From NCBI GenBank assembly GCA_034359265.1, contig CP136896.1, forward strand, positions 16,833,501 through 16,897,500: 64,000 bases of DNA, read 5' to 3'. Positions 11,100 to 22,083 of the stretch are shown one piece after another (position 1 is the first letter of the stretch; each line of letters begins with the position of its first letter). A program made the position numbers and the translations under genes. The notes below the pieces were generated by a model that saw only the letters and a program-made list of their open reading frames with translations, ran no database searches and was not told where the DNA came from. Origin of the DNA: Canna indica. Its lineage: Eukaryota > Streptophyta > Magnoliopsida > Zingiberales > Cannaceae.

Positions 11100-11570
11100 G
11101 GGATAATAGACCAAAAAATCACAAGGTTTGCAGAAATTTTACGTTCTACCCACGATTTTAAATTTAGCCTATAAATGCATAACCTTTACTTCCGTTTATG
11201 CCATCTACCAAATCGTCAAACGCCATCTCAACTTAGCTGACGTGGAGGTAAATGGCGCTTGCGTGTCCTGACGGCGTGATACGTGGCCTGCCACGTACAT
11301 CTAGGCACGGATAATAGATTAAAAAGTAGTTTTTTTACTTAACTTTTTACCTTTTACCCTAAAAATCAAAACGATCGGCGCGGGCAGGCGATTAGGGCAG
11401 GAGATTAGGGTTCTTCTCAAGGCCACCTTTGGGCGGGCGAGCGTGGTGGCGACCTGTCAACCATCTCTGGGCGGGCCATCGAAGATTTTGTGGACCATCT
11501 CTCGGCGCAGGTGAGTACAGTAGTTCTTTAGTTATTTATTTTGCCAAAAAAATCAATGTGGACCATTAAA
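11100..11570 (+). repeat. Left terminal inverted repeat of the MULE
   Basis: It pairs with 24323-24791 along about 470 bp with small differences. The outer 240 bp are AT-rich. The inner part is GC-rich (GCGGGCAGGCGATTAGGG..., TCGGCGCAGGTGAGTACAG). In the Mutator family TIRs serve as both transposase-binding sites and promoters. Confidence 0.9.
11511..11516 (+). promoter_or_regulatory. Splice donor inside left MULE TIR
   Basis: GCGCAG|GTGAGT is a strong donor for a leader exon of the plus-strand GRF gene. The identical site on the complement is at 24382 in the right TIR, for the transposase gene. Confidence 0.55.
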
Positions 11571-11592
11571 CCCATCGACCGGTTTTCCCCAA

Positions 11593-12163
11593 ATGAAGAA
11601 CCCTAATTTTCCCCCAATCTATCCGAACGAAGCTAAGAGATCGGCGAAGCTTCCGTTGATTCTACGTTGTCGGGAGGAGAAATTTTTTGCAGACATGGAA
11701 CCAAAGCTAAACTTTTGATCTCGTGTAGCTAGAAGAATCTGGGGCGAAGATTTTGGGGTTGCAGATTTTGGCCGGTGCGTCATATTTCTCTGTTAAACTC
11801 ATCTTAATCTTTGTAGTGTTAAAGATTGAAGTTTTTGTAGGTTGAGGATTGCAAATTTTTTGAATGGCATGATCCAGAGGACCAAGGGCTCTTTAATATC
11901 CGAGAAGAAGAGTTTAATTGAACAGATTAAACTATTAAAAGACAAGAATTAAATTAATTTAATGAAAGTTGAGCTTCTGCAAAGAGAAGGTTCAAGCAAT
12001 GGAAAGGAGGAACAAGGCTCTAGAAGAAGAATTAAATGACTTGAGGATGAAAGTGAACAGGTCAATGATGAATAGCCATGTATTCATGGTCCTCTTGATT
12101 GTATTTGGTGTTATTGTCAGTATAATAGTTTTTAGTGAAAAGAATATCACTCTGTTAGACTAA
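11593..12163 (+). pseudogene. zf-GRF / coiled-coil / membrane protein gene of the MULE, degenerate
   Basis: A zinc-finger of GRF type can be read: CRHGTKAKL near 11689, NLGRRFWGCRFW ending at 11774, then a 66-bp GT-AG intron (11775-11840) and EDCKFFEWHDPED in the next exon. The spacing of Cys residues around GRRFxGC and CxFFxWxD is the GRF signature. It is followed, after a disrupted stretch with stops, by an open tail from 11969: a heptad coiled coil (MERRNKALEEELNDLRMKV) and one hydrophobic segment (VFMVLLIVFGVIVSIIVF), stop at 12161-12163. An in-frame TAG before NLGRRF and a likely early frameshift make it a pseudogene. It occupies the mudrB position but is unrelated to anything I know as mudrB. 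Confidence 0.7.
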
Positions 12164-12700
12164 AAACATGTTTCTGTTAGTAATGAAGAACTTGTTTATT
12201 GTATGTAAGCAAGTCGTTTCTCGCATCTCATTCTGCTACTTTGACTAAAAATCACATAGTTTTATCAAACTTTGACAAAAAAATCACATAGTTTATCAAA
12301 ATTCTACGATCTACCAATTTTTGGCACATAACAATATGTAAATTTACATTCATGAGTCTGATTACATCCTAACAAAGTATGCACAAAAAAACTTCAGATT
12401 AGATTCAATAATTCAATTCACAAAATGAACATTTCAATGTCACAACAACCATTTCACAAAATAAAATAATAAAGTTTTCTATCCACAACAATCATTTCAC
12501 ATAAAGTCACAACAAAGTTATAATTCAGATGTTTAACAACAACAACCATTTAGAGTTACTATCCACCTTGAAAATCACATGTTTAACAGCAAAGGATCAC
12601 ATAGTTTTGTTTTCATTCAAAGAAAGTTTTATTCTTCCTCATTCTTTGGCTGCTACTTGTCGGTGATGGAAATTCTTTCTATTTTCCCTTATTTGTGCTG
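12164..12700. other. Spacer between convergent MULE genes
   Basis: Presumably overlapping 3' UTRs. It includes two tandem copies of an AAATCACATAGTTT motif (12249 and 12281), the second followed by TTCTACGATCTACCAA, resembling the MULE terminus (AAATCACAAGG...TTTTACGTTCTACC at 11117-11151). Confidence 0.5.
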
Positions 12701-13018
12701 GTGCTGCTCTGCTGTGTGCCCAAGTTGGTTGCTTCTTGTTGGTGTTGGTCTCGTTTATCTGCTATGTTTGTGCTCTGTTATTGTTGTTGGTTTACCACAG
12801 TTATACATTGAGCTCCACGTGTACCAATGTAAGTCATGCGGAGCTGTTCTCCGAGCATCTGAGACAAAAATATTGGTAGAACTTAAAATAATATCAAAGT
12901 ATGTGATTTTCTAGTCTAATAAAAGAGGCTATTACTTACCCTCACGTAAACATTGTCTATTTCAATGCTGGTGAGAACCCCATAACCCCGCATAGCATTG
13001 GCCCTCTCTTTATGTACC
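12700..13018 (-). pseudogene. 3' end of mudrA-type transposase gene, cut off by the copia element
   Basis: Reading on the minus strand out of the copia insertion, coding sense continues as VHKERANAMRGYGVLTS and IEIDNVYVR, joining ...KKVPYEQL at 21250 on the far side. A GT-AG intron of 81 bp (12859-12939) follows, then a low-complexity tail (LGEQLRMTYIGTRG...). The tail ends somewhere near 12.7 kb; I cannot fix the stop. Confidence 0.6.
12859..12939 (-). other. Predicted mudrA intron containing a TIR-like motif
   Basis: Donor GTAAGT (complement of 12934-12939) and acceptor CTCAG at 12859-12863. The intron carries AAATCACATACTTT...TTTTAAGTTCTACCAATATT on the minus strand, the same motif as in two other mudrA introns and in the element's terminus. 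Confidence 0.6.
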
Positions 13019-13023
13019 AGTTG

Positions 13024-14444
13024 TGTTGGATGAACCTTGACACTAGAAGGGGGGGTTGAATAGTGTCAATCCCCTTTTTCAATTTATTTTAACTTAATTT
13101 TGTCTTAGCTAAATGGAATTATTCTTTAATGAATGATATGATCACAATTCAATCACAATAATGAAAGCAAGTAAAGAGCAATGCAAACAAATCAATTTAC
13201 AGTGGTTCAGCCAACCGCCTACTCCACTACCTTGGCTCCTTACCAAGGATTTCTAAACACTACTTTATAGAATGTATATTTCCCTTTGAATACACTTGAG
13301 GACACCCTTCTCCCTCACTTGGAGAACACCTCAATCCTATTCAACTAGGCAAAACACAATTCTATAAAGTTTACCCTAAGTGTTTCCTAGCACACCCAAC
13401 AAGCTATCTTAACAAGAAAACAAGATTCAATAAATTACAAACTTTGGGAAAGAACTAATGAAGAAGAAATTTGACCCAAGCTTCTTTCCACCGCCTTCTT
13501 GTATTCAACTTGCAACTGGAAGAAGACTTCAATGAACGCAGCAAGATTGAAGAGAAGAAATCAGTGCCTGATGAAGTCGAAACTGGGAGCAGAGAGGCGC
13601 GCGCAGGTGTAACTCGTATGAAGGCTTTAAGGCTCACTTTTAATGCTCAATTAAGTTTTGCAAAAGTGTTTAATGAAGTTTGGTGAGGGGTATTTATAAC
13701 CCTTCAGCCAAACGGTCGTTCAACGGAAAAAAAATCGACCGTTCAAGTCGTTTGGTCGCAAGGCCGGTCGATCAGTCGATCGACCGACGGATCGACTGCC
13801 AAGTCCGACCGCTTGCAGCTGAGAGGGGTCGGTCGACCGACGGGTCGATCGCCAACATTTCTTCCAACATTCGGTCGACCCATCGGTCGACCGAATGGCT
13901 GCAGCGATTCGTGATACATGCCATCTTTAGGTCGGTCGACCGCTACCTTTCTGCCAAATTTTTGCCTCGGTCGGTCGATCGACCGACGCAGCCTAGCTAT
14001 TTCCCCTTTGCCACATTCGGTCGACCGACTGGTCGACCGAATGGCTTCTGCCAATTTCTTGCAATCTCCGATCGACCGAATGGGCTGCATCACCATTTTA
14101 TTGCCTTGATAAAGTCGACCGATCCCAGGATGAGGATGATTAATTCTTTGTATTTTTACATGCCAATTCTAAGGGTTTGGTTACCAAGTTTCAACTTGGA
14201 TAACCTTACATTTTAGGCTCGGGATAAACTATTCTACGGATATATTACATTAAATTTTCTTGACTTAATCCGAAGCCTTTCTTCAATGATTTCTTTTGAC
14301 AATCTTTTTCGTCATCTCCTTTGAACGGATTAGGCATGCGTATCGCAACCTCAATCTGAACTCAAAACTACACACTTGGATTAAATACATGTTTGTTATC
14401 ATCAAAATAAAGATCGAGGCTTAAGAAAGACCCTTAAGCCAACA
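13024..14444 (-). repeat. 3' LTR of the copia element
   Basis: On the plus strand it begins TGTTGGATGAACC and ends TTAAGCCAACA; on the minus strand it therefore runs TGTTGGCTTAAGG to TCCAACA. It carries a TATA box (minus strand, TTATAAATA near 13690-13699) with the TCGACC dyad array just upstream of it (13735-14120). Confidence 0.92.
13735..14120 (-). repeat. TCGACC dyad array in the U3 of the 3' LTR
   Basis: More than a dozen GGTCGACCGA / TCGGTCGATCGAC-type dyads, often paired as CGGTCGACCGACNGGTCGAC, sit directly upstream (in LTR sense) of the TATA box. The matching block in the 5' LTR is at 20515-20915, with different copy arrangement, so it changes faster than the rest of the LTR. Confidence 0.8.
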
Positions 14445-14460
14445 ATCTCCCCCTTTTTGA
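14445..14460 (-). promoter_or_regulatory. Polypurine tract of the copia element
   Basis: On the minus strand, CAAAAAGGGGGAGAT lies immediately before the 3' LTR start TGTTGG. This is the expected primer for plus-strand DNA synthesis. Confidence 0.8.
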
Positions 14461-14829
14461 TGATGACAAACATAACATTAAATTTTAAAAAAATTAACAG
14501 CATTTGTGAGTTTGAGTTAAGGCATTCAAGAGTTAGGTTGTGCAAGATAAATACTTTAGCCTATGCATTCAACTTTCTAATTTAGCCTATACATCCAACT
14601 TCTTATAACTTAACCTATGCTCCCCCTATCAATGTGCATGTTCAAATTTTCTATAACTTGACCTATGCTCCTCCTACCATGGTGCATGTCATTTTTAACT
14701 CCCCTAATTATATCTCTTGCCCTTAACTATAAAACTCACACTACCTATATGCATCTTGAAAACCAAGTGTGACCTTACTTTTTGTCCCCCTTTTGACATC
14801 AATCAAAAAGGGTAAGAATTAAGGTACAA

Positions 14830-15697
14830 TTAATGAAATTTCATCATAAAATTAGAAAACCGAGAAAGCCACAAGAACCGAGTATCATCTATCACTGTAG
14901 TCCTTCCCATTAATGTAAGCCTATAGAAGGCAAACACCAATAGGTCGTAAAGCCCCACTACAGAGCAGTACATAAGTGTGGTGACATTTTTATAGAATGC
15001 AAGTTTTGAAATCTTATAAAATCTTCTTTGATCACAAGGTAAAGCACAAATTCCTAGTTGCATCCTTAAGGTTGTGAAACTCTCTTCAACTAAGGGTTTT
15101 GTAAATATATTGGCAAGTTGTTTATCGGTGGATACAAATTCTACCGATATATTTCCCTTAGCTACATTATCCCTAAGAAAATGATGTCTCAAATCAATAT
15201 GCTTAGTTCTAGAATGTAAGATATGATTTTTGGTTAAATTAATTGCTCTAGTGTTATCACAATGTATAGGTATGCAAGAATACGTAAGTCCATAGTCTAA
15301 AAGGGTTTGTTTCATCCAAAGGACTTGCGCACAACAACTAGCCGCGGCGATGTATTCCGCTTCGGTAGTTGAAAGCGCAACCGAGTTTTGTTTCTTTGAG
15401 AACTAAGAAATAAGACTCGCTCCTAGGAATTGACAACACCCACTAGTGCTTTTCCTATCTATCTTACATCCGGCAAAATCAGCGTCTGAAAAACCGATTA
15501 AATCGAATGATGCATGACATGAATACCATAATCCTAAGTCAACCATGAATAACCTTTAGATATCTTAATATACGTTTTACCGCACTTAAATTAGACATCT
15601 TAGGACACGATTGAAACCTAGCACATAAACATACGCCAAACATGATATCGGGTCTACTTGCGGTTAAATAAAGGAGACTACCGATCATACCTCGGTA
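14830..15697 (-). pseudogene. Copia RNase H domain, disrupted
   Basis: Reading on the minus strand: DADFAGCKIDRKSTSGCCQF near 15470 (catalytic Asp), then STTEAEYIAAASCCAQ near 15370, then CDNTRAINLTKNHILHSRTK in a clean stretch that starts at 15315 and ends at 14830 (KHIDLRHHFLRDNV, VSTDKQLANIFTKPL). These are the standard copia RNase H blocks. At least one in-frame stop occurs near 15405 between the blocks, and the link to RT is broken near 15697. Confidence 0.88.
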
Positions 15698-16420
15698 TCA
15701 TTTTTCGTCCACTTTAATGCCCTCTTCATCTTTGTCAAGCTTGATGTATGCGCTCATAGGTGTAGAAGCTATCTTGGCTTCATTCATTCCAAATCTCTTG
15801 ATGAGCTCCTTTGTGTACTTAGCTTGATTGATGAAGATCCCTTTGTTGGTTTGCTTGATTTGGAGACCAAGCATGAAGGAGAGCTCTCCCATCATGCTCA
15901 TCTCAAATTCATCCTGCATACACTTAGCAAACCACTCACAAAGTATTTTATTAGTGGCACCAAAAATTATATCATCAACATATATTTGAACTAATAACAT
16001 GTCATTTTCATAGTGCTTGATGAAAAGTAAAACATCTGCTTTTCCTATATCAAAACCTTGTTCAATTAAGAAAATAAAAAGTCTTTCATACCAAGCCCTA
16101 GGGGCTTGTTTTAAACCATATAAAACATTTTTAAGTTTGAAAACATAATTTGGAAATTCAAAACTTTCAAAATCGGAGGGTTGTTCAACATAAACTTCTT
16201 CATTTATAAAATCATTTAAAAAGGCACTTTTCACATCAATTTGAAAAAGTTTAAAGTCTTTAAAACTAGCAAATGCTAAAAGCATCCTAATTACTTCTAA
16301 TCTAGCTACGGGACCATATGTTTCATTATAGTATATTCCTTCTTGTTGGTTGTACTCATGTGCCACTAGCCTAGCTTTGTTTCTAATAACTAGTCCTTCA
16401 TCTAGCTTATTCCTAAACAC
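15698..16420 (-). pseudogene. Copia reverse transcriptase domain
   Basis: 240 codons on the minus strand with the copia RT blocks in order: KARLVAHEYNQQEGIYYNET, FQIDVKSAFLNDFINEEVYV, LYGLKQAPRAWYERL, VQIYVDDIIFGATNK (catalytic YVDD) and LGLQIKQTNKGIFINQ. It copies element RNA into DNA. The domain itself is open, but it is separated from integrase by a stop near 16425 (TGA for Trp at a position usually WVFRNKLDE) and ends early at 15698. Confidence 0.93.
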
Positions 16421-16468
16421 TCATTTGATTCCAATTATGGTTTGATCACTAGGTCTAGGTACTAAGTC

Positions 16469-17755
16469 TCATACATTATTCTTATCAAATTGGTTGAATT
16501 CTTCTTGCATAGCTAATACCCAAAACTCATCTTCTATAGCTTTCTTAATATTTTTAGGCTCTACTTGAGAAACAAAAGCTACATATTGGCATAAATTTTT
16601 TAGTTTATAGTGTGTTACCACTCCCGTTGAAGGCTCTCCAATAACTTGGTCCATTGGATGATCTCTTACCAATCGATATCCCTTGGGGAGAGGTGGTAGA
16701 GCTTCTTCTTCATCATCTTCAACTTGAGGTTGACTTGAGGATGGAGGTTCTTCATGTTGGGTCTCCTCATTATCTTCATCCTCCACTTCCTTATCATGAA
16801 GTGTGAGATCCTCAAGCTCCTCAACTACATTCACAATCTTGATATTTCTTGAAAAATCATTAGTTTCATTAAAAGTCACATGCATATATTCTTCAACTAT
16901 CATACTTCTACGGTTATAAACTCTATAAGCCTTAGAACTAGTGGAGTAACCTAGGAAAATTTCTTCATCGGATTTAGAATTAAATTTTCCTAAATTCTTC
17001 TTAGTATTTAAAATAAAGTATTTACATCCAAAAACATGAAAATATCCCACATTTGGGATTTTAGCATTCCAAAGCTCAAAAGGTGTTTTCTTGATTTTTG
17101 GTCTTAATAAAACACGATTAAGAACATAACAAGAAGTATTTACGGCTTCGGCCCAAAAATATTTAGGCAAACTATTTTCGCACAACATGGTCCTAGCCAT
17201 TTCTTATAGGGTTCTATTCTTTCTCTCAATCACTCCATTTTGTTGAGGGGTCCTAGGGGAAGAAAAGGTATGTTGAATACCTAAATCATCACAAAACTCA
17301 AAAAAAAAATTATTTTTAAACCTCCCTCCATTATCACTCCTAATTTTCAAAATAGAAACTCATTTTTCATTTGAAACCTATTTTGTAAATTTTTTGAAAA
17401 ACTCAAATGTTTCATTTTTCTTTGCCAAAAAGAAAACCTATGTAAATCTCGAAAAATTATCAACCAAAACATAGCAATAAAGCTTTCCACTTAGACTAGC
17501 TACATCACATGGACCAAAGAGATCTATGTGTACAAGCTCTAGAATTCTAGATGTACTAACTTGATTAATACTATGGAATGAAGATTTTACTTGCTTACCT
17601 AGTTGACATGCATCACAAAGTTTATCTTTTTCAAACTTTATCTTAGGTAAGCCTTTTACTAAGTTTTTTCTACATATCTCTTGGATGAGACTCATGCTAC
17701 CATGTCCTAGCCTTCTATGCCACAACCAAGAATCATTTTTCAGGCTACTAAGCAT
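16469..17755 (-). pseudogene. Copia integrase, disrupted
   Basis: The GAG-pre-integrase zinc-binding part (HHCC) is seen as WLWHRRLGHGSM...KLCDACQLGKQ in 17755-17438, followed by the start of the catalytic core (LVHIDLFGPCDV, YCYVLVDNFSRFT). The core continues beyond a frameshift or stop region (17437-17201) into 17200-16469: MARTMLCENSLPKYFWAEAV, FHVFGCKYF, FLGYSTSSKAYRVYN and an acidic linker. Integrase joins element DNA to the genome. Stops near 17437 and 17200 kill the gene. Confidence 0.9.
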
Positions 17756-18126
17756 CTAACATGAGGATTGGGCAAGCCATTTAATTCTAGGGTGTATATA
17801 TTTTCTTGTTTATTTCCTATGAACATGATATCGTTTGAAGGTGTACTTCTAATAATGCATTTAGATGCTTCAAAAATAATTATGTATCCATTATCACATA
17901 GTTGAGATATGCTAATCAAATTATGCTTTAAACCATCAACTAATAAAATATTTTTGATACATAGGTAAGGGAGTATACCTATGTCACAAATGCCAACAAT
18001 CTTACCTTTGGCATTGTCTCCAAATGTGACATTTCCATCATGTTTACTTGATAGGGTTGCGAACAAGTTGATATCTCCCGTCATATGCTTCGAGCAACCG
18101 CTACCAAGATCCAAGTACTCCTACTT
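17740..18126 (-). pseudogene. Copia aspartic protease domain, damaged active site
   Basis: The minus strand reads EYLDLGSGCSKHMTGDINLF followed by VTFGDNAKGKIVGICDIG and LKHNLISISQLCDNGY, the copia protease pattern. The family motif is LDSGCSxHMTG; here an extra LG splits the D-S-G triad (D-L-G-S-G) and a TAG precedes it where Trp is expected. The protease would cut the Gag-Pol polyprotein; this copy is probably inactive. Confidence 0.8.
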
Positions 18127-18442
18127 GGTTGAGGATGCTTCTCCACCTACAAAAGGAGAAGACACTTTCTTAGGTACCCAAATTTCCTTGGGTCCTTGAG
18201 TGTTAGTCACTTTTGAAACCCATGTGAGTTCCTCCTTAATGCACAATCTTTGGCTATATGGCCAAAAATACCACAAGAAAAATAATTACCATGAAATTTT
18301 CTTTGTGTGAGTGTGTGAGCATGGGAATGTGTTGATTTCTTTTCATTGATAACTTTTGACATAGCATTTTAAATAATTGTCATTTTTTCATTGAGCATGC
18401 AAAGTTCTTTATTTAATGTTAGCATGCTATCATTTAAATGCT

Positions 18443-19738
18443 CTACTGTATCACATAGATACTTGTTTTTTTTTCTAATTTTTCATTATCTATTTCTAGG
18501 TCATTCTTAGCCTTTTCTATGGTGCACTTTTCTACTTTAAGATTATCTACCTCTTTCCTAAGATCTTTGCAAGAGAGTAATAATCTATCATTTTCAATTT
18601 CTAATGATCTATTGTCCTTTTTGAGATCTTTAAATTTTCTCCTAATTGCTATGAACTCATCATGCATTTGCTCAAATTCAATTTGCAATTCCTCTTGAAT
18701 AAATGAAGTTTCACCAAAATTAAATCTTACCTCATCATCCTTTGCCATTAAGCAAAGGTTTGCTTTCTCACTCCTTGTCTCTTCTTCGCTTGATGAGGCA
18801 TCACTTTCATCCCATGTAGCCATCATTGCCTTCCTTTTCTTTTTGTACTTTTTTTTCTTGTGAGGGTTGGAGGTAGTGGCCATCTTTAGAAGCGGGCAAT
18901 CTTTCCTTAGGTGCCCTGTTTTGTTGCAATTGTAACACGTGTAGCCACTTCTTCCTTTTCTCATGCTTCCCTTCATGAAGCTCATGAACCTCCTTGCAAG
19001 CATCGCCATTTCTTCAATGTCATCCGTCTTTTCCTCTGATGACGATGTCTCTTCGGCTCTATGCGATGCTTTTAAGGCAATGGCCTTGCCTTTAGAAGCA
19101 TGTTCTTCTTGGTATTGCTTCATGTGGGTCTCATGTGTCATGAGAGACCCAATGAGCTCGGTAACCTTTAGCGTGCTCAAGTCCTTGGCTTCCATGATGG
19201 CCGTCACCTTGGATTCCCAAGATTTTAGAAGGGAACGAAGGAGCTTCCTTACCTTCTCCTCTTCCCTTATCTTCCTGCCAAGGTTAGTTAAGTCATTCAT
19301 AATATTTTGAAACTTAACATGCATGGCATCAATAGACTCATGTGAAAGCATTTTAAATATTTCATAGTCATGCATGAGTAAATTGATTTTGGATTCTTTT
19401 ACTTGCGAAGTCCCTTCATGGGTGGTCTCTAGGACCTTCCATACTTGATATGCGGATTTGCATGTAGAGATCCTATTGAATTCATTAATTGATAGACCAT
19501 AATATAGAGCATTGACGACCTTGGCATTTGCATTAAATAGCCTAACTTCCTCTTGGTCCCATTTATCCATATCCTTATCGGGTTGTTTATACTCTACTAG
19601 GATCATCCTCCATACATCCATGCCTAAGGATTGAAAGAAACCATTCATGCGTATCTTCCAATAGGCATAGTTGTTCCCATCGAATAGTGGTGGAGTGTTA
19701 GTAGATGACCCTTGAGCTAGTTGAATTTCACTAGACAT
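18443..19738 (-). CDS. Copia Gag polyprotein
   Basis: 431 codons on the minus strand, ATG at 19738, 55 bp inside the PBS, the normal gag position. The N-terminus has the DUF4219/UBN2 pattern (PPLFDGNNYAYWKIRMNGFF, VWKVLETTHEGTSQVKESKI) and one zinc knuckle, CYNCNKTGHLRKDC, followed by a Lys-rich stretch and a long coiled-coil tail. Gag forms the virus-like particle and binds RNA. The ORF stops at 18443; the protease frame begins about 320 bp further on with stops between, so no Gag-Pol product is likely. Confidence 0.9.
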   Translation of the reverse strand: MSSEIQLAQGSSTNTPPLFDGNNYAYWKIRMNGFFQSLGMDVWRMILVEYKQPDKDMDKWDQEEVRLFNANAKVVNALYYGLSINEFNRISTCKSAYQVWKVLETTHEGTSQVKESKINLLMHDYEIFKMLSHESIDAMHVKFQNIMNDLTNLGRKIREEEKVRKLLRSLLKSWESKVTAIMEAKDLSTLKVTELIGSLMTHETHMKQYQEEHASKGKAIALKASHRAEETSSSEEKTDDIEEMAMLARRFMSFMKGSMRKGRSGYTCYNCNKTGHLRKDCPLLKMATTSNPHKKKKYKKKRKAMMATWDESDASSSEEETRSEKANLCLMAKDDEVRFNFGETSFIQEELQIEFEQMHDEFIAIRRKFKDLKKDNRSLEIENDRLLLSCKDLRKEVDNLKVEKCTIEKAKNDLEIDNEKLEKKTSIYVIQ

Positions 19739-19781
19739 GATGACTTGTAGGGAAGATGGTTAAATCTTAGCCTACTACCTA

Positions 19782-19793
19782 GCTCTGATACCA
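19782..19793 (-). promoter_or_regulatory. Primer-binding site (initiator tRNA-Met)
   Basis: The complement reads TGGTATCAGAGC, the plant tRNA-iMet PBS, two bases inside the 5' LTR. Confidence 0.93.
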
Positions 19794-19795
19794 AT

Positions 19796-21245
19796 TATTG
19801 GATGGACCTTGACACTAGAAGGGGGGTTGAATAGTGTCAATCCCCTTTTTCAATTTCTTTTAACTTAATTTTGTCTTAGCTAAATGGAATTATTCTTTAA
19901 TGAATGATATGATCATAATTCAATCACAGTAATGAAAGCAAGTAAAGAGCAATGCAAACAAATCAATTTACAGTGGTTCAGCCAACCGCCTACTCCACTA
20001 CCTTGGCTCCTTACCAAGGATTTCTAAACACTACTTTATAGAATGTATGTTTCCCTTTGAATACACTTGAGGACACCCTTCTCCCGCACTTGGAGAACAC
20101 CTCAATCCTATTCACCTAGGCAAAACACAATTCTATAAAGTTTACCATAAGTGTTTCCTAGCACACCTAGCAAGCTATCTTAACAAGAAAACAAGATTCA
20201 ATAAATTACAAACTTTGGGAAAGAGCTAATGAAGAAGAAATTTGACCCAAGCTTCTTTCCACCGCCTTCTCGTCTTCAACTTGCAACTGGAAGAAGACTT
20301 CAATGAACGCAGCAAGATTGAAGAGAAGAAATCAGTGCCTGATGAAGTCGAAACTGGGAGCAGAGAGGCGTGCGCAGGTGTAGCTCGTATGAAGGCTTTA
20401 AGGCTCACTTTTAATGCTCAATTAAGTTTTGCAAAAGTGTTTAATGAAGTTTGGTGAGGGGTATTTATAACCCTTCAGCCGAACGGTCGTTCAACGGATA
20501 AAAAATTGACCGTTGAAGCCGTTCGGTCGCAAGGTCGGTCGATCAATTGGTCGATCGACAGATCGACCGCCAGGTCCGACCGCTTGCAGCTGAGAGAGGT
20601 CGGTCGACCAATGGGTCGATCGCCAACATTTCTTCCGACATTCGGTCGACCGAATGGCTGCAGCGAATCGCGATAGAGGCCATCTTTAGGTCGATCGACC
20701 GCTACCTTTCTGCCAAATTTTCGCATCTGTCGGTCGACCAACCGGTCGACCGACGCAGCCTAGCTATTTCCCCTTTGCCACATTCGGTTGACCGATTGGT
20801 CGATCGAATGGCTTCTGCCAATTTCTTGCGATCTCCGATCGACCAGTCGGTCGATCGAATGGGCTGCATTGCCATCTTATTGCCTTGATCGGTCAATCAA
20901 CCGATCGACCGATCCCAGGCTGAGGATGATTAATTCCTTGTATTTTTACATGCCAATTCTAAGAGTTTGGTTACCAAGTTTCAACTTGGATAACCTTATA
21001 TTTTAGGTTTGGGATAAACTATTCTAGGGACATATTACATTAAATCTTCTTGACTTAATCCGGAGCCTTTCTTCAATGATTTCTTCTTCCGTTCTTTTGA
21101 CGATCTTTTCCGTCGTCTCGTTTGAACGGATTAGGCATGCGTATCGCAACCTCAACCTGAACTCAAAACTACACACTTAGATTAAATACATGCTTGTTAT
21201 CATCAAAATAAAGATCGAGGCTTAAGAAAGACCCTTAAGCCAATA
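19796..21245 (-). repeat. 5' LTR of the copia element
   Basis: 1450 bp, about 95% like the 3' LTR by eye. Its last base pair on the plus strand is ATA instead of ACA (a C-to-T change in the terminal dinucleotide). TATA (minus strand) is at about 20460-20470. The TCGACC array at 20515-20915 differs from the other LTR in number and arrangement of dyads. Confidence 0.92.
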
Positions 21246-21994
21246 AGCTGCTCATAAGGTACTTTCTTCTTTATTACTGCGCCCTTCTTTCTTGGAGATG
21301 CTGAGAAGGTGTCTTGGCTTTGATGAGATGCTGAGAAGGTGCCTTGGCTTTGATGGGATGATGTTTCAGTAGTAGGAGCTGATGGTGCTTGAGTAGAAGG
21401 AGCTGATGGTGAATTCCACTTTCTTATTGGGATTTTAGATCTCCTCTCAGCTGGTGCTTCATTTCCTTGTCTCACAAGTTTATCAAGTTCTGCTGAACTT
21501 GAATTGATTTTCTGAGGTGGAATAGTGGTGTCCTTTCGAGGTCTACCTCTTTTCTTATGCACTTGAGCTCCAGAGCTTGATGCCTATTGTTGTCCCTTGT
21601 TTGGACAAGTCATTTTATTGTCTTCATATCCACCACATATGGTGCACTTGACTGTGCCACATTTCTTTGGGTTTGGATCTTTCTCAGACTTGTCTTTCTT
21701 CCTAACTTTCTCAGGTCTACCTGCTTTTTTCAAAAAATTTAGAGGCAATAAAAGTTTATTCATTCTTGGCCACATCTTTTGGTCATTCATAGGCTCAATA
21801 GTGGATTGATAAACCAACATGTAAGTTTCTTTCTTCAGGAAACTGTCCACGAAATGAGCAGGGTCACAACCCAAATAATTAATGACAACTATTGCATGGG
21901 GACAGGGGATCCACAAAGTTGTCACATCCTGCAACCACAAGTTTTGAGCTCAAGATCGACTACAAACCTATTGTCATCTTTGGAAACTTCGAAC

Positions 21995-22083
21995 CTGAAA
22001 AATCACATAGTTTCAAAATATTTTAAGATCTACCAATATTTTCAAAATCACGTAGTTGCATGGGATCACTATCACATACTTAC
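21995..22083 (-). other. Predicted mudrA intron made largely of a TIR-like motif
   Basis: 89-bp GT-AG intron (donor CAG|GTAAGTATG, acceptor TTTTTCAG|GTTCG). Joining the exons keeps coding sense (SGQNR-FEVSKDDNRF). On the plus strand it contains AAATCACATAGTTTCAAAAT then TTTTAAGATCTACCAATATT, matching the MULE terminus pattern. Confidence 0.65.

Larger units (their letters stand above)
13024..21245 (-). mobile_element. Ty1/copia LTR retrotransposon, complete but dead, inside the MULE
   Basis: 8222 bp, transcribed on the minus strand. Two LTRs (13024-14444, 1421 bp; 19796-21245, 1450 bp) flank a PBS, gag, protease, integrase, reverse transcriptase and RNase H in copia order, and a polypurine tract. 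The PBS matches initiator tRNA-Met. The gag type and long LTRs suggest the SIRE/Maximus branch, but no env-like ORF is present; this lineage call is weak. Stops and frameshifts occur in protease, integrase and between RT and RNase H. The solo LTR at 4704-6164 is from the same or a sister family. Confidence 0.95.
13019..21250. repeat. Target-site duplication of the copia element (AGTTG/AGCTG)
   Basis: AGTTG at 13019-13023 and AGCTG at 21246-21250 flank the LTR ends, a 5-bp duplication with one C/T difference. Removing the element joins the MULE transposase frame (PYEQL | VHKER). Confidence 0.75.

Noticed and set aside
12579..12914. Plus-strand hydrophobic frame (Cys/Trp/Leu-rich, 111 codons)
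   Set aside because: Antisense to the mudrA 3' end and its intron; it looks membrane-like only because the complement is Gln/Asn/Thr-rich.
13680..14216. 178-codon frame rich in RSTxRSTE / DRPVDR repeats (and partners at 5024-5326, 20475-20888)
   Set aside because: Translation of the TCGACC dyad array in LTRs; present in all frames, no conserved protein.
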